Positions 45,798 to 55,261 are shown, counted from the first letter of the stretch. The stretch is 64,000 bases of DNA from Labilibaculum sp041595635 (GCF_041595635.1 NZ_JBFHJW010000005.1:52738-116737); one strand, 5' to 3'. Numbers and translations are program-made. Notes: generated by a model from the letters alone, not told the origin.

Positions 45798-46153
45798 CTT
45801 AAAATGGCTTAAGTCTATGTATTTATTAATCTGACCTAATAAAGATACATGGTATTCACTGATTTTTAAAATGAACTCCACCAGAAAACTGTATCTATTT
45901 TGGGTCTAAATAAATACAAATAGTTATGTAACTTATTAAATCATACAATAGCAATCAAATTTTCTATTGTGAAAATATCCTATATCGACAATTATTTAGA
46001 ATCAAAAAACTTCACAAATGCAGAACAAAATTGTACAGTCAATCTGCCTTTTGTAACTTTTAATCGCCATTTATTGCAGCTATTTTTCGCAGTTATCTCT
46101 TTTCTTTTGTTGTAATTCTATTATCTTTAAGCATACACAAATATTTCAAATAC
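45798..46153. other. Divergent intergenic region (356 bp)
   Basis: It lies between the first propeller gene of the redox operon (minus) and the OB-fold lipoprotein gene (plus). It must contain the main promoter of the operon. No pair of boxes fits the Bacteroidota consensus well on either strand, and I see no gene or clear operator. Confidence 0.4.
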
Positions 46154-46846
46154 ATGAAAAAATCTATATCACTTGTACTTCTGACCTTGGCATTTGTAAC
46201 TTTCTCCTGCCAGTCAAAAAAAACAGAAAACAAAGAAGCTGCCCTTCCTGTTGGCGTAAGCAAAATTGTTGTGAAGCAAACTTTTGATGCTGGTGGCTAT
46301 TCTTATATAAACGGTACTAACGATGTTTGGGTGGCTGTAGGCAAAAATTCGATTGAGGTAGGAAAAACCTACTACTATAAAAATGCCCTGGAAATGAGAA
46401 ATTTTCACAGTAAAGAATTGAATCGTGATTTTCCACTCATCTATTTTATCAATACCATTTCGGAGACTTTTATCGACAATGATCAACAAATACCGAACGC
46501 TCAAATGAAAAAGCAAACCGCAAAAAAAATAGAGGTTACCATGGAAAAAGAAGAAGGCATTAGCAGTATTGCTGATATTTTCTCGAATAAAAACGAATTT
46601 TCCGGGAAAGAAGTGACCATTAAAGGAAAAGTAGCCAAATTCAACCCCAACATAATGGGTAAAAATTGGATTCATATTCAGGACGGAACCGAATTTGAAG
46701 GCAATTACGATCTTACTGTAACAAGTTCGGAATTTGTGTCAATAGGACAAATTGTTGAATTTAGGGGAATTATCTCTCTAAACAAAGACTTTGGTGCTGG
46801 TTATGTGTACGATGTAATTATGGAAAATGCAGCAAGCCAAAAATAG
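46154..46846 (+). CDS. Lipoprotein with a C-terminal OB-fold-like domain
   Basis: A 230-residue lipoprotein (MKKSISLVLLTLAFVTFSC, lipid Cys at residue 19). The first half is a beta-rich domain with DVWVAVGKNSIEVGKTYYY; the second (about 140-225) looks like an OB fold of the type seen in VTIKGKVAKFNPNIMGKNWI followed by HIQDGT. Such domains occur in periplasmic proteins of unknown function. It is divergent from the redox operon and has its own terminator. No function can be assigned. Confidence 0.78.
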   Translation: MKKSISLVLLTLAFVTFSCQSKKTENKEAALPVGVSKIVVKQTFDAGGYSYINGTNDVWVAVGKNSIEVGKTYYYKNALEMRNFHSKELNRDFPLIYFINTISETFIDNDQQIPNAQMKKQTAKKIEVTMEKEEGISSIADIFSNKNEFSGKEVTIKGKVAKFNPNIMGKNWIHIQDGTEFEGNYDLTVTSSEFVSIGQIVEFRGIISLNKDFGAGYVYDVIMENAASQK

Positions 46847-46915
46847 GAAAACAAATTTTATTTATATGCTACTTTTATTTCAAGAATCATTTGATCGATT
46901 ACATATCTCTACTTT

Positions 46916-46943
46916 AAAAAAGGCGACAACAGTCGCTTTTTTT
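46916..46943 (+). terminator. Rho-independent terminator
   Basis: GCGAC (46923-46927) and GTCGC (46932-46936) with flanking A/T pairing, followed by seven T residues. It lies about 70 bp after the OB-fold lipoprotein stop. Confidence 0.75.
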
Positions 46944-47140
46944 GTGTAAAATTGATAGCGAAACAATTTCAAACACAATCATCCTTATAACCTTTTGATC
47001 AGTACAAAAGCAGCATAAATACACGTGATTTTAGATTCAAAATAATTAGCTCTATATCTCTAAATGGAAAATCATTCGCTGCTTATCTTTAAAAATTTAA
47101 TGAAATTGTTACTTTTAAAAAACAAACTAATACTACCCAA

Positions 47141-49360
47141 ATGAAAAAATGGTTTTTCAATTCTCTACTCATTTTCATTACAATTTCCATTTCGGTCCTG
47201 CTTTTCAATCAATGCAATCCCGATGATTATATTTTGTATGAATCTTCAGCCTTTACCCTTTATCCAAATCGTGTTGAACAAGGAGAATACAAAGCTATTG
47301 CAAAATCAAAATCGCATATCACCTCCAATTATCCCGGCAACAACAAAGCGGAATGGAAACTCAGCACCGACTTAAGTCAATACCCTCAATACGAATCTAA
47401 TCAAGTTCTACTTTCTGCTATTTACCAACTTTCGTTAGAAGAACTTGAAAAAAATATTGCCCTTGACAGCACCTTTAATACTGGAGAAAAATGGAAAGGA
47501 GTTTGGACTCGCGACATCAGCTATAGTGTAATTTTAGCCTTAGCCATCACAAACCCAGAGATTGCCATGAAAAGTTTGCTTAGAAAGGTAAAACACGGGA
47601 AAATCATTCAAGATACAGGTACTGGAGGATCTTGGCCCATAAGTTCGGACCGAATGATCTGGTCGGCAGCTGCATGGGAGTTGTACAAAACAACAGGAGA
47701 TCTCGATTGGCTTCGGAAAGTCTATTTTATCATTAAAAATTCGACTGAAGATGATCTCAACGTAGTTTGGAATTTTCAAAAACGATTATTTAAAGGGGAA
47801 TCATCTTTTTTAGATTGGCGAGAACAATCCTATCCACTATGGATGGAACCTGTAGATATTTATAATTCCTATAGCCTGGGAACTCAGGCTGTTCACTACC
47901 AAAGTTTGCAGTCTCTCATAAAAATGGGCAAGCTTTTGGATAAGGATGTTCAGAAATATCAGGACATTTCAGAGGCCTTAAAAAAATCCATTAACGAAAA
48001 GTTTTGGCTGCCCGAACAAAAGTTCTTCGGTCAATATCTGTACGGAAGAAAAAATGACATTCTTTCGAGTAAATCAGAAAGCCTAGGCGAAGCTTTACTT
48101 GTAATTTGGGACATTGCAGAAGATCAAAAACAAGTGATTGCAAATACACCTATCACTCAATTTGGTGTCCCTTGTTTTTATCCTCAAATTCCACATGTTC
48201 CAGCTTATCACAATCAAGCCATTTGGCCTTTTGTGCAAGCCTATTGGAATTGGGCTTCGAGTAAGGTACATAATAGTAAAAGTGTGGAATGGGGCATTGC
48301 CAATATGTTACGCTCAACGGCTCTTTTTCTAACCAATAAGGAAAACTTACTCATTAAAAATGGTGATTTTAATGGCACCGAAATCAACTCAGATCGACAA
48401 CTATGGAGTGTTGCAGGACAATTGTCGAACATCTACAGAATACTTTTTGGAATGACTTTCACCTCCGATGAATTGCAATTTCAGCCATTAATCCCTCGCG
48501 AATACAAGGGCAAACAAAGTTTGCAAGGTCTTCGGTATTGTAATGCTATTTTAGACATCGATATTTATGGTTTTGGTGATCAGATTCGCTCCTACTCTTT
48601 AGATGGAAAATTTTATCGATATGCAATCGTACCCAAAGACATGGAAGGAAGACATAAAATTGAAATTAGAATGAACAATCATCTTCCCTACGATTCAGAA
48701 ATCAATTTAGTGGAAAATTTAGTTTCTCCCGAAACAACAAACCTTCACTTTTCTGAAAATAGATTATACTGGGACAAAAAAGAAACAGCAAAATATTATA
48801 ACATTTACCGAAATGGGGAACTCCTTTTAAAGACGGAAGACAATTACATGTCGGAGGTAAATATTGTAAAACCTACAGAATTTCAAGTTCAGACAGAAGA
48901 TGCTACTGGAAATTTATCCTTTTTTAGCGAACCTTTATATGTTTACGATTCGAATAATGAAAGAATTTTGGAAGCCGAAACTTTCGATGTGAATGCAAAA
49001 TCAACTTATGTTCAATTAAGCAGGACACAAAATCGAGAATTCTATTTTAAAATTCGTATTCCTAAGGAAGGAAAATATTACATCGATTTTTTATATGCCA
49101 ATGGTAATGGACCTATCAACACCGACAATAAGTGTGCAACCCGCAGTTTCTGGGTGAATAATACTTATCGCGGACCCCTTGTATTTCCACAACGAGGAAA
49201 AGATAACTGGACCGACTATGGCTACTCAAATCCTATTTATATGGATTTAACTAAAACAACCAACCTTTTCAAAATTAGTTTCGAAGAATTCAACAAAAAC
49301 ATGAATGATGAAATCAATTCCTTCCGGATTGATAAAATTCGTATCATTCGCATTGAATAA
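47141..49360 (+). CDS. Six-hairpin (alpha/alpha6) glycoside hydrolase, secreted
   Basis: A 739-residue protein with an N-terminal hydrophobic signal (FNSLLIFITISISVLLF) ending in NQC, possibly a weak lipobox. The central domain has the look of amylo-glucosidase/trehalase-like (alpha/alpha)6 enzymes: GVWTRDISYSVILAL near residue 125, SSFLDWREQSYP near 222, and YHNQAIWPFVQAYW. The last 170 residues contain a fibronectin-like stretch and a carbohydrate-binding-like beta domain (YIDFLYANGNGPINTDNKCA). The substrate is unknown and no SusCD pair is adjacent. The CAZy family cannot be fixed by eye. Confidence 0.78.
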   Translation: MKKWFFNSLLIFITISISVLLFNQCNPDDYILYESSAFTLYPNRVEQGEYKAIAKSKSHITSNYPGNNKAEWKLSTDLSQYPQYESNQVLLSAIYQLSLEELEKNIALDSTFNTGEKWKGVWTRDISYSVILALAITNPEIAMKSLLRKVKHGKIIQDTGTGGSWPISSDRMIWSAAAWELYKTTGDLDWLRKVYFIIKNSTEDDLNVVWNFQKRLFKGESSFLDWREQSYPLWMEPVDIYNSYSLGTQAVHYQSLQSLIKMGKLLDKDVQKYQDISEALKKSINEKFWLPEQKFFGQYLYGRKNDILSSKSESLGEALLVIWDIAEDQKQVIANTPITQFGVPCFYPQIPHVPAYHNQAIWPFVQAYWNWASSKVHNSKSVEWGIANMLRSTALFLTNKENLLIKNGDFNGTEINSDRQLWSVAGQLSNIYRILFGMTFTSDELQFQPLIPREYKGKQSLQGLRYCNAILDIDIYGFGDQIRSYSLDGKFYRYAIVPKDMEGRHKIEIRMNNHLPYDSEINLVENLVSPETTNLHFSENRLYWDKKETAKYYNIYRNGELLLKTEDNYMSEVNIVKPTEFQVQTEDATGNLSFFSEPLYVYDSNNERILEAETFDVNAKSTYVQLSRTQNREFYFKIRIPKEGKYYIDFLYANGNGPINTDNKCATRSFWVNNTYRGPLVFPQRGKDNWTDYGYSNPIYMDLTKTTNLFKISFEEFNKNMNDEINSFRIDKIRIIRIE

Positions 49361-49365
49361 TGTAG

Positions 49366-49401
49366 TAAAAAAGCCCATTGAAATCATTCAATGGGCTTTT
49401 T
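49366..49401. terminator. Bidirectional terminator between convergent genes
   Basis: AGCCCATTGAA (49371-49381) and TTCAATGGGCT (49386-49396) form an 11-bp stem flanked by A and T runs. It can end both the glycosidase gene (plus) and the ovoA gene (minus). Confidence 0.88.
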
Positions 49402-49408
49402 TACTCTT

Positions 49409-51544
49409 TTATTTCTTTCGCCAAATTGTCAATTGTGAAATGCTATGCTGATATTTTCGCGCCGTTTCCCGAATCACAAAAGGAACATCCACAGGCTCAT
49501 CCATCAACTCAAAATCTTCCTTCAAAATTTCCTTAAGTCCTTCTAAACTGGTAAGAGGCTCTCCATCTTTTCTATATCCTCCCAACCATTTATCTGTCTC
49601 TGTAAATTCCTCCATCCAGGTGTAAGGCGAGGTTATAACCAAAATTCCCTGCTTGTTCATTCGTTTTGGAATTTCCTTCAGAAACTTTAGAGGATCGTAC
49701 AAGCGATCGATTAAATTTCCCGCAAAAACCAAGTCGTAACCCGAATAAATTGCTTTTAAATTGCATGCATCAACCTGAAAAAATTCCACCTTATCTCTCA
49801 CGGCATCCAATTCGTGATTTGCCAAGCGAATTTCCTGATAACTAGTCAACTTACCTTCCTCGGTTCGCAAATAATTCAGTTTACCAGTTTCCTTCAACTG
49901 AGTTCCAATTCGAATGAAACGAGCTGAAAAATCCAGACCTGTTACCCGATCAAAATATCTGGCCAATTCAAATGTATTTCTTCCTGTTGCACAACCCAAA
50001 TCCAAAGCTTTTCCTTTTGCTACATCTTTCAGGTATTTTTCAACAATGGACAAACACGTTTTGGAATAGTTTTTCACTGCAAAGTACTCTTCACCATACT
50101 GAAATTCACAATACTGAGAAATCAAATCATCGGTTTCATAGTAATCGGTTTCAATTTCTACTTGCTGATCCGATTCTATATATCGAAAACCAGCATGCTG
50201 AAAAAAGTGACGACGAAATGCGTATCGAGCATCCCGAATAGCTAAATTTCCCGTTGATATCCACGATCCTCCTTTTATCAAATTGTGTTTGGCATCAAAA
50301 GTTGGAGTTGAAAAATCGTCGTAAAATGGGTGAATCTCAAAACCTTCCAATCCAGAGATCGGCATTTCGTTCCACTGCCACACATTTCCAATTACATCGT
50401 AAAAACCATTGGTTTCGAAACGATCTACCGGACAAGAAGAAGCATAATGCTCTAAATTTATATTCCCAGGAGCCACTTCCCATTCAGGCTGATCGGCTAT
50501 ATTCAACGAATCGCGCAAGCAATAATATTCTGCCTCCGTTGGCATTCGTAAGTTTTTACCTGTCTTCGCAGATTTCCAGTTACAGAAAGCTTTCGCCTCT
50601 AAATAATTCACCTCTACAGGCCAATTCCAGGGCATATCAATCATTTCGAGCATGCAACGAAACTTCCATTGCTCCCCTTCTTTTTTCCAGAACAAAGGAT
50701 GCTCACATTTTTTATAACTCACCCAGCTCCAACCTTCTTTGGTCCACCACTTTTCAATTTCATAGCCATTATCCTCTACAAAATCTTTAAACTCTTCGTT
50801 CGAAACCAAAAATTTCGATGCTTTAAAAGACTTCACCTTGCTGCTAAAACTTCCAAATTCGTTATCCCAACCATACAAAGCATTATCTTTTTCTTTTCCG
50901 ATATGAACCTGAGCTGATTCCACAGGTAAAAGTTCATTTTTGGGTGCACTCCCGCTCTCCTTGCAAATGGGTAATAAAAAATTAGGTTTTACCAAATGTA
51001 GAGGCAACTGACGAATTAAAACTGATGACGTTTCAATATGAATTCTTTGGTGTTCAATTCCCATCATGATAACCCAAAACTGACTATCCCAGTTGATAGG
51101 AATACTTATGGGAAGCTCTAAAATAAGATTTTCAATCAGCTGTTTTGCACGATCTCGATATTCTTTTGTTTCCTGAACTGTTGGCCAATCGTAATGTTTA
51201 TCATCCAAATCGTCCCAAGACATTTCGTCTACCCCAACAGCAAACATTGATTCATATTCGGAATGAATTCTTTCGGTTATAATTCCAGCCAAAATCAGTT
51301 TGTTAATAAAAAAAGTGGCAGTATGTCCAAAATAAAAAGCCAAAGGATGTCGCAAAGGATCAGCCCGATGCAGAAAAGCTTCCTGTCCATTCAAGGAATC
51401 ATACAAAGCTTCATCGAGTTCCCAGGTCGCTCTAAAATAACTAAGAATTTCTTTTCTCTTATCCTCAGGATTTCCTTCATTTAAAAGAGGTGTCTTCGTT
51501 ACTAATATATCTTGCTTATTTTTTGTTTCAATGCTTTCTTTCAT
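49409..51544 (-). CDS. ovoA: 5-histidylcysteine sulfoxide synthase/4-mercaptohistidine N1-methyltransferase
   Basis: A 711-residue OvoA with all three domains. The DinB-like iron-binding domain has H74 (FGHTA) and the HxxxHxE motif H165/H169/E171. A formylglycine-generating/sulfatase-modifying-type domain is at about 220-450 (MPTEAEYYCLRDS, GNVWQWNEMP, KGGSW), and a C-terminal SAM methyltransferase starts near 520 (ALDLGCATGRNTFELARYF). It joins cysteine and histidine and methylates the product on the way to ovothiol A, a redox thiol. The third domain separates it from EgtB. OvoB, the lyase, is not in the window. Confidence 0.9.
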   Translation of the reverse strand: MKESIETKNKQDILVTKTPLLNEGNPEDKRKEILSYFRATWELDEALYDSLNGQEAFLHRADPLRHPLAFYFGHTATFFINKLILAGIITERIHSEYESMFAVGVDEMSWDDLDDKHYDWPTVQETKEYRDRAKQLIENLILELPISIPINWDSQFWVIMMGIEHQRIHIETSSVLIRQLPLHLVKPNFLLPICKESGSAPKNELLPVESAQVHIGKEKDNALYGWDNEFGSFSSKVKSFKASKFLVSNEEFKDFVEDNGYEIEKWWTKEGWSWVSYKKCEHPLFWKKEGEQWKFRCMLEMIDMPWNWPVEVNYLEAKAFCNWKSAKTGKNLRMPTEAEYYCLRDSLNIADQPEWEVAPGNINLEHYASSCPVDRFETNGFYDVIGNVWQWNEMPISGLEGFEIHPFYDDFSTPTFDAKHNLIKGGSWISTGNLAIRDARYAFRRHFFQHAGFRYIESDQQVEIETDYYETDDLISQYCEFQYGEEYFAVKNYSKTCLSIVEKYLKDVAKGKALDLGCATGRNTFELARYFDRVTGLDFSARFIRIGTQLKETGKLNYLRTEEGKLTSYQEIRLANHELDAVRDKVEFFQVDACNLKAIYSGYDLVFAGNLIDRLYDPLKFLKEIPKRMNKQGILVITSPYTWMEEFTETDKWLGGYRKDGEPLTSLEGLKEILKEDFELMDEPVDVPFVIRETARKYQHSISQLTIWRKK

Positions 51545-51698
51545 TTGTCATTCTTGTTTATTTCATTGGTTAATGAAAGTAATGATTTTTCGAATCAAGG
51601 CAAATTAACAAGCCCATTTCATTGAGCTTTTCATCAAACTTAACAAACTATACTTCACAAAAAATTACTATCTTCTAGAGAATTAAAAAGTAAAAACC

Positions 51699-51950
51699 AT
51701 GATTTATCTGATTTTCTTACTTATTGGACTCATAGCTGGCTGGATGGCCAGCATCCTGTTAAAGGGCAAAGGAAATGGTTTGTTAATTAACCTGCTATTA
51801 GGTGTTCTTGGAGCCTTTGTTGGCGGAAGTATATTTAGCACTTTAGGTATTCATCTAAATGGATTCTTTGGTGTGCTACTTTCGGCAACTCTTGGATCCA
51901 TTTTCATCATCTGGCTGGTTAGTCTATTTCAAAAAAACAAAGGCAATTAA
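51699..51950 (+). CDS. GlsB/YeaQ/YmgE family membrane protein
   Basis: An 83-residue protein of three short membrane helices with the family pattern IGLIAGWMASILLKGKGNG, then LLLGVLGAFVGG and IFIIWLVSLF. The family is called transglycosylase-associated; its members are small stress-linked membrane proteins. It lies alone between ovoA (divergent) and the monooxygenase-like gene (convergent). Confidence 0.85.
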   Translation: MIYLIFLLIGLIAGWMASILLKGKGNGLLINLLLGVLGAFVGGSIFSTLGIHLNGFFGVLLSATLGSIFIIWLVSLFQKNKGN

Positions 51951-51994
51951 GTCCAATCAAAGAATAGAAATGATCCTCTTCAAGCTTAAGATTC

Positions 51995-52312
51995 TTATTT
52001 TTCGAAAAAAGAATCCGATTCTACCTTACAAATTCGGATGGCATATTTTTCATACCAATTCTTTTTGCCTCTTTCCTGTGCGATAAGATGAGCCGGATGT
52101 GACCTCCATTTTTCAATAGCCGCTATACTCTCCCAATACGAAACAGTAATACCAAAACCATTTCGTACCGATTCTGCACCCAAAAAGCCAGGCTGAATTT
52201 CCGCCAATTCCATCATAGAATCGGCCATTTCTGAATAGGAATTCTCATCTTCTACTCGTAAGGAAGTAAATACCACTGCGTAGTATGGAATTTTGAAAGT
52301 TTTAGCAATCAT
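51995..52312 (-). CDS. Antibiotic biosynthesis monooxygenase (ABM)-like protein
   Basis: A 105-residue dimeric alpha/beta-barrel protein of the ABM type: YYAVVFTSLRVED, MMELAEIQPGFLGAES, ITVSYWESIAAIEKWRSHPAH. This pattern is shared with small heme- or cofactor-independent monooxygenases and stress proteins. Its ATG overlaps the LysR stop by four bases (ATGA), so both are translated from one message. The substrate is unknown. Confidence 0.85.
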   Translation of the reverse strand: MIAKTFKIPYYAVVFTSLRVEDENSYSEMADSMMELAEIQPGFLGAESVRNGFGITVSYWESIAAIEKWRSHPAHLIAQERGKKNWYEKYAIRICKVESDSFFEK

Positions 52313-53256
52313 TTTTCAATAAAATTAGTTTTTACAAGTTCTTTATCCTTTTTACTCAACATTTGAGAGGGAACATTATCACAAATTACCTCTCGAATCG
52401 CATTCAATAAATTTTGTCTCACCTCTGTTTTTAAGGAAATCATACTGACTTCTCTCACCCTTTTCTTTCCTTTTATGTCTTTTATCATTTCCTCTTGCTC
52501 CGAAGGGATCGTTAAAGTAGACAATTCAGGAAGAAAAGTAATTCCTCCCTTGTACTCCACAATTCTTCGCAAAGCATCAATATTATTGGTTTCATAAACA
52601 AAATTACCATTCTGATTTACAGATGTTTTACAGATGTTTGTCACCTGATCCACAAAGCAGTTTCCTTCCTTCAAAAGCCAAACATTTTTATCCTCTAAAT
52701 CGCTTATGGCTATTTCTTCTTTAGCAAACAGTTTGTGTTTCTCCGATACATATAAATAAAATCGTTCATAAAATAATGGTGTTAGTTTCAAATTACTTTT
52801 CAATTGAATAGGTGTAGAAATAATTCCTGCATGAAAAGTACCATTTTTAATTCCCCGTAAGACCTCTTCTGTAATTGCTTCCTGAACAGTAAGATTAATT
52901 TTAGGATATTTCTGATTCAACTCCTCCACGAACAAAGGCACTAAAAAAGGCGACAAAGTAGGAATGATTCCCAAGCAAATGTCTCCTTGTACCTCTTCGG
53001 ACAATTGCAAAGCAAAATCCTCTAAATGTTTCGATTCAGTGACTAAAACTTGAGCCTTCTCTAAAAAAACAAGTCCATTTACAGTTGTTTGAACCTTTTT
53101 GCCCGATCGATCAAACAGCATTATTCCCAATTCATCCTCCAAAGCCTGTATTTGCAAGCTAACTGCTGGCTGCGAAACACCCATCGATTTGGCTACCCTA
53201 CCATAACTTCCTAATCGGTTTAAAGCCAAAGCATAATTCAATTGTTTTAAAGTCAT
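52309..53256 (-). CDS. LysR family transcriptional regulator (OxyR-like)
   Basis: A 315-residue regulator. The N-terminal winged helix is MTLKQLNYALALNRLGSYG and VSQPAVSLQIQALEDELG, and the periplasmic-binding-like effector domain follows from about residue 90 (GDICLGIIPTLSPFLVP). Two Cys at about 200-210 (GNCFVDQVTNICK) lie at the place of the redox Cys of OxyR, so a peroxide-sensing role is possible but unproven. It overlaps the ABM gene by four bases. Confidence 0.9.
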   Translation of the reverse strand: MTLKQLNYALALNRLGSYGRVAKSMGVSQPAVSLQIQALEDELGIMLFDRSGKKVQTTVNGLVFLEKAQVLVTESKHLEDFALQLSEEVQGDICLGIIPTLSPFLVPLFVEELNQKYPKINLTVQEAITEEVLRGIKNGTFHAGIISTPIQLKSNLKLTPLFYERFYLYVSEKHKLFAKEEIAISDLEDKNVWLLKEGNCFVDQVTNICKTSVNQNGNFVYETNNIDALRRIVEYKGGITFLPELSTLTIPSEQEEMIKDIKGKKRVREVSMISLKTEVRQNLLNAIREVICDNVPSQMLSKKDKELVKTNFIEK

Positions 53257-53375
53257 TCAATAAGTTTTATTTATTCAATACATAAAGTTAATTAAATTTT
53301 TATTACAATATCTCAGAATCGAAATCTTAGGCAAATACAACAAAGAATAAACGAATGATAAAGTAAAGCCATCTT

Positions 53376-53408
53376 TTGCCAATCAAAATTTTTGTTTTCG
53401 TACCTTTG
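53376..53408 (+). promoter_or_regulatory. Bacteroidota-type promoter of mtnN-luxS
   Basis: TTG at 53376-53378, 22 bp, then TACCTTTG at 53401-53408, a full match to the -7 box. The start codon at 53510 is about 100 bp downstream, which gives a fairly long leader. I saw no riboswitch in the leader. Confidence 0.5.
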
Positions 53409-53509
53409 GCTTTTCACAATAAAAATGACAAACGAGAGAAACTATTCAGGATATTTTATTGTACCGAATATCAGCACATAGCAGTTCTCATTTTAAATCT
53501 TAGTTCAGC

Positions 53510-54214
53510 ATGAAAATTGGAATTATTGGTGCCATGGAAGTCGAAGTAACAAAGCTTCGCGATCAATTGACCAAAAAAAACGTACAAAAAATAGGCTCCT
53601 TTGTTTTTTATAGCGGTAGTTTACATGGAGTAGACATTGTTCTGCTACAATCGGGTATTGGAAAAGTGAATGCAGCCATTGGAGCCTCGCTACTCATTAA
53701 TAATTTCAAACCAGATTATGTAATTAACACCGGTGCTGCTGGCGGATTTCCTGGTGATTTGAAGGTTGGAGATATTGTGATATCCGAAGAAGTAATTCAT
53801 CACGACATGGATTGTACAGTTTTTGGCTATAAAATGGGACAAGTTCCTGGCATGCCAGAAAGTTTCACTGCCGACAAGAGACTTATTTCGTTGGCCGACA
53901 AAACAGTTCATCAATTAGGCAATTTAAAAAGCAAAAAAGCAAGCATTCTCACTGGCGATCAGTTTATGAATAATGCCGAAGCAACTCAAAAAATAAAAAC
54001 ATTGTTTCCATCGGCCGAAGCCGTTGAAATGGAAGGTGCTGCCATTGCACAAACCTGTTTTCAATTTCAAATTCCATTTGTTGTTATCCGATCTATTTCG
54101 GATATTGCAGGACAAGAAAATGCAATGGAATATCAGGAATTTGTTGAAATAGCTGCCGTTAATTCAGCAAAAATGGTGAGTGTTATGGTGCATGAATTAG
54201 GAAATCAGAACTAA
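53510..54214 (+). CDS. mtnN: 5'-methylthioadenosine/S-adenosylhomocysteine nucleosidase
   Basis: A 234-residue enzyme of the family's normal length. The N-terminus MKIGIIGAMEVEV carries E12, and GAAGGFPGDLKVGDIVISEE, VEMEGAAIAQTC and the catalytic Asp motif SISDIAG are present. It removes adenine from S-adenosylhomocysteine and 5'-methylthioadenosine; its product S-ribosylhomocysteine is the substrate of LuxS, encoded 10 bp downstream. The two form one operon. Confidence 0.95.
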   Translation: MKIGIIGAMEVEVTKLRDQLTKKNVQKIGSFVFYSGSLHGVDIVLLQSGIGKVNAAIGASLLINNFKPDYVINTGAAGGFPGDLKVGDIVISEEVIHHDMDCTVFGYKMGQVPGMPESFTADKRLISLADKTVHQLGNLKSKKASILTGDQFMNNAEATQKIKTLFPSAEAVEMEGAAIAQTCFQFQIPFVVIRSISDIAGQENAMEYQEFVEIAAVNSAKMVSVMVHELGNQN

Positions 54215-54224
54215 AAAAAAGAAC

Positions 54225-54704
54225 ATGGAAAAAATAGCAAGCTTTACAGTAGACCACAATAAATTAAAAAGAGGAATTTATGTTTCTCGAAAAGACAAAG
54301 TTGGTGCCGAAACTCTAACCAGTTTCGATATTCGTACCAAATTACCCAATATGGAACCAGCCATGGACATACCTGCCATGCATACCATGGAACATTTAGG
54401 AGCTACTTTTTTAAGAAATCACAAAAAATGGGCCGACCGAACCATATATTTTGGTCCTATGGGCTGCAGAACTGGATTTTACCTCATTTTTCAAGGTGAT
54501 TTGAATTCCAAAGACATTGTAGATGTAACCCGCGAAATGTTTGATTTCATGTCTGATTTTGAGGATGAAATTCCTGGAACCAACAAAATTGAATGCGGAA
54601 ATTACATGAGTCATGATTTGCCAATGGCAAAATGGGAAGCCAAAAAATACAAGGAAGAAGTATTAGCACATCTTACCGAAGAAAATTTAAACTACCCAGA
54701 ATAA
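54225..54704 (+). CDS. luxS: S-ribosylhomocysteine lyase, AI-2 synthase
   Basis: A 159-residue LuxS. The metal ligands are H53 and H57 in MHTMEHLGATF and C124 in ECGNY; the catalytic cysteine is C81 in GPMGCRTGF. It splits S-ribosylhomocysteine to homocysteine and DPD, the precursor of the AI-2 signal. It follows mtnN directly and has its own terminator at 54729-54767. Confidence 0.96.
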   Translation: MEKIASFTVDHNKLKRGIYVSRKDKVGAETLTSFDIRTKLPNMEPAMDIPAMHTMEHLGATFLRNHKKWADRTIYFGPMGCRTGFYLIFQGDLNSKDIVDVTREMFDFMSDFEDEIPGTNKIECGNYMSHDLPMAKWEAKKYKEEVLAHLTEENLNYPE

Positions 54705-54728
54705 ACAAATTTATAAAAGGAATACAAG

Positions 54729-54767
54729 AGGCTGTCATTTTCAAAGAAAATGAACAGCCTTTTTTTT
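54729..54767 (+). terminator. Rho-independent terminator of mtnN-luxS
   Basis: AGGCTGT-CATTTTC and GAAAATGAACAGCCT pair with a one-base bulge, followed by eight or more T residues. It lies 25 bp after the luxS stop. Confidence 0.85.
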
Positions 54768-54811
54768 GCTTAAATTTTATTACATTTAGTCATGAAAAAC
54801 AATGGCAAAAC

Positions 54812-55261
54812 ATGAAAATTTCTGGATACAAATTCCTTTTTATTACCTTTTTAATTGTACTCATTCCCATTTATGGCAATTGGAGACTCATATTTTATGG
54901 AAAAAAAACAGAAGGAGTTGTGGTTAGAATCATTGAAGAAAATGCGAGCATGCTATTGTCTTTCTACTCCATTATTTCCTATGAAGCAGATCAAAAACAA
55001 TATGTTTTAAAAGGTCCTGAAAATGTTGAATATACAATTGGTCGAAAATTCAAAATCCTTTATTTGCCTGAAAAACCCAAAAATGCAATTATCTATTCAA
55101 TTAAAGGAATCTACTTCAATCGTTTCACACCCATTTCAGTGGCTTTATTCATTCTATGGATTGCCTTCTATTTGAGTTTTTCACCCAAAAGTACTCATCG
55201 CAAATCGGGAAAACAAAATAACAATTGGAACAAAACACTAGGTAGAAAAAAATTACTTTAA
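54812..55261 (+). CDS. Small membrane protein, DUF3592-like
   Basis: A 149-residue protein from the ATG at 54812; the open frame goes further back, but that part overlaps luxS and its terminator. There are two membrane helices: FLFITFLIVLIPIYG near the N-terminus and PISVALFILWIAFYL near residue 115. Between them lies a beta-rich domain (TEGVVVRIIEENASM, GRKFKILYLPEKPKNA) typical of DUF3592. The function is unknown. Confidence 0.65.
   Translation: MKISGYKFLFITFLIVLIPIYGNWRLIFYGKKTEGVVVRIIEENASMLLSFYSIISYEADQKQYVLKGPENVEYTIGRKFKILYLPEKPKNAIIYSIKGIYFNRFTPISVALFILWIAFYLSFSPKSTHRKSGKQNNNWNKTLGRKKLL

Noticed and set aside
46214..46675. A 153-codon minus-strand frame
   Set aside because: It is antisense to the OB-fold lipoprotein, which has a clear signal peptide and terminator.
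50254..50790. A 178-codon plus-strand frame
   Set aside because: It is antisense to ovoA and has no domain or context.
53409..53509. S-adenosylhomocysteine riboswitch in the mtnN leader
   Set aside because: I found no paired elements or conserved core typical of it in the 100-bp leader.
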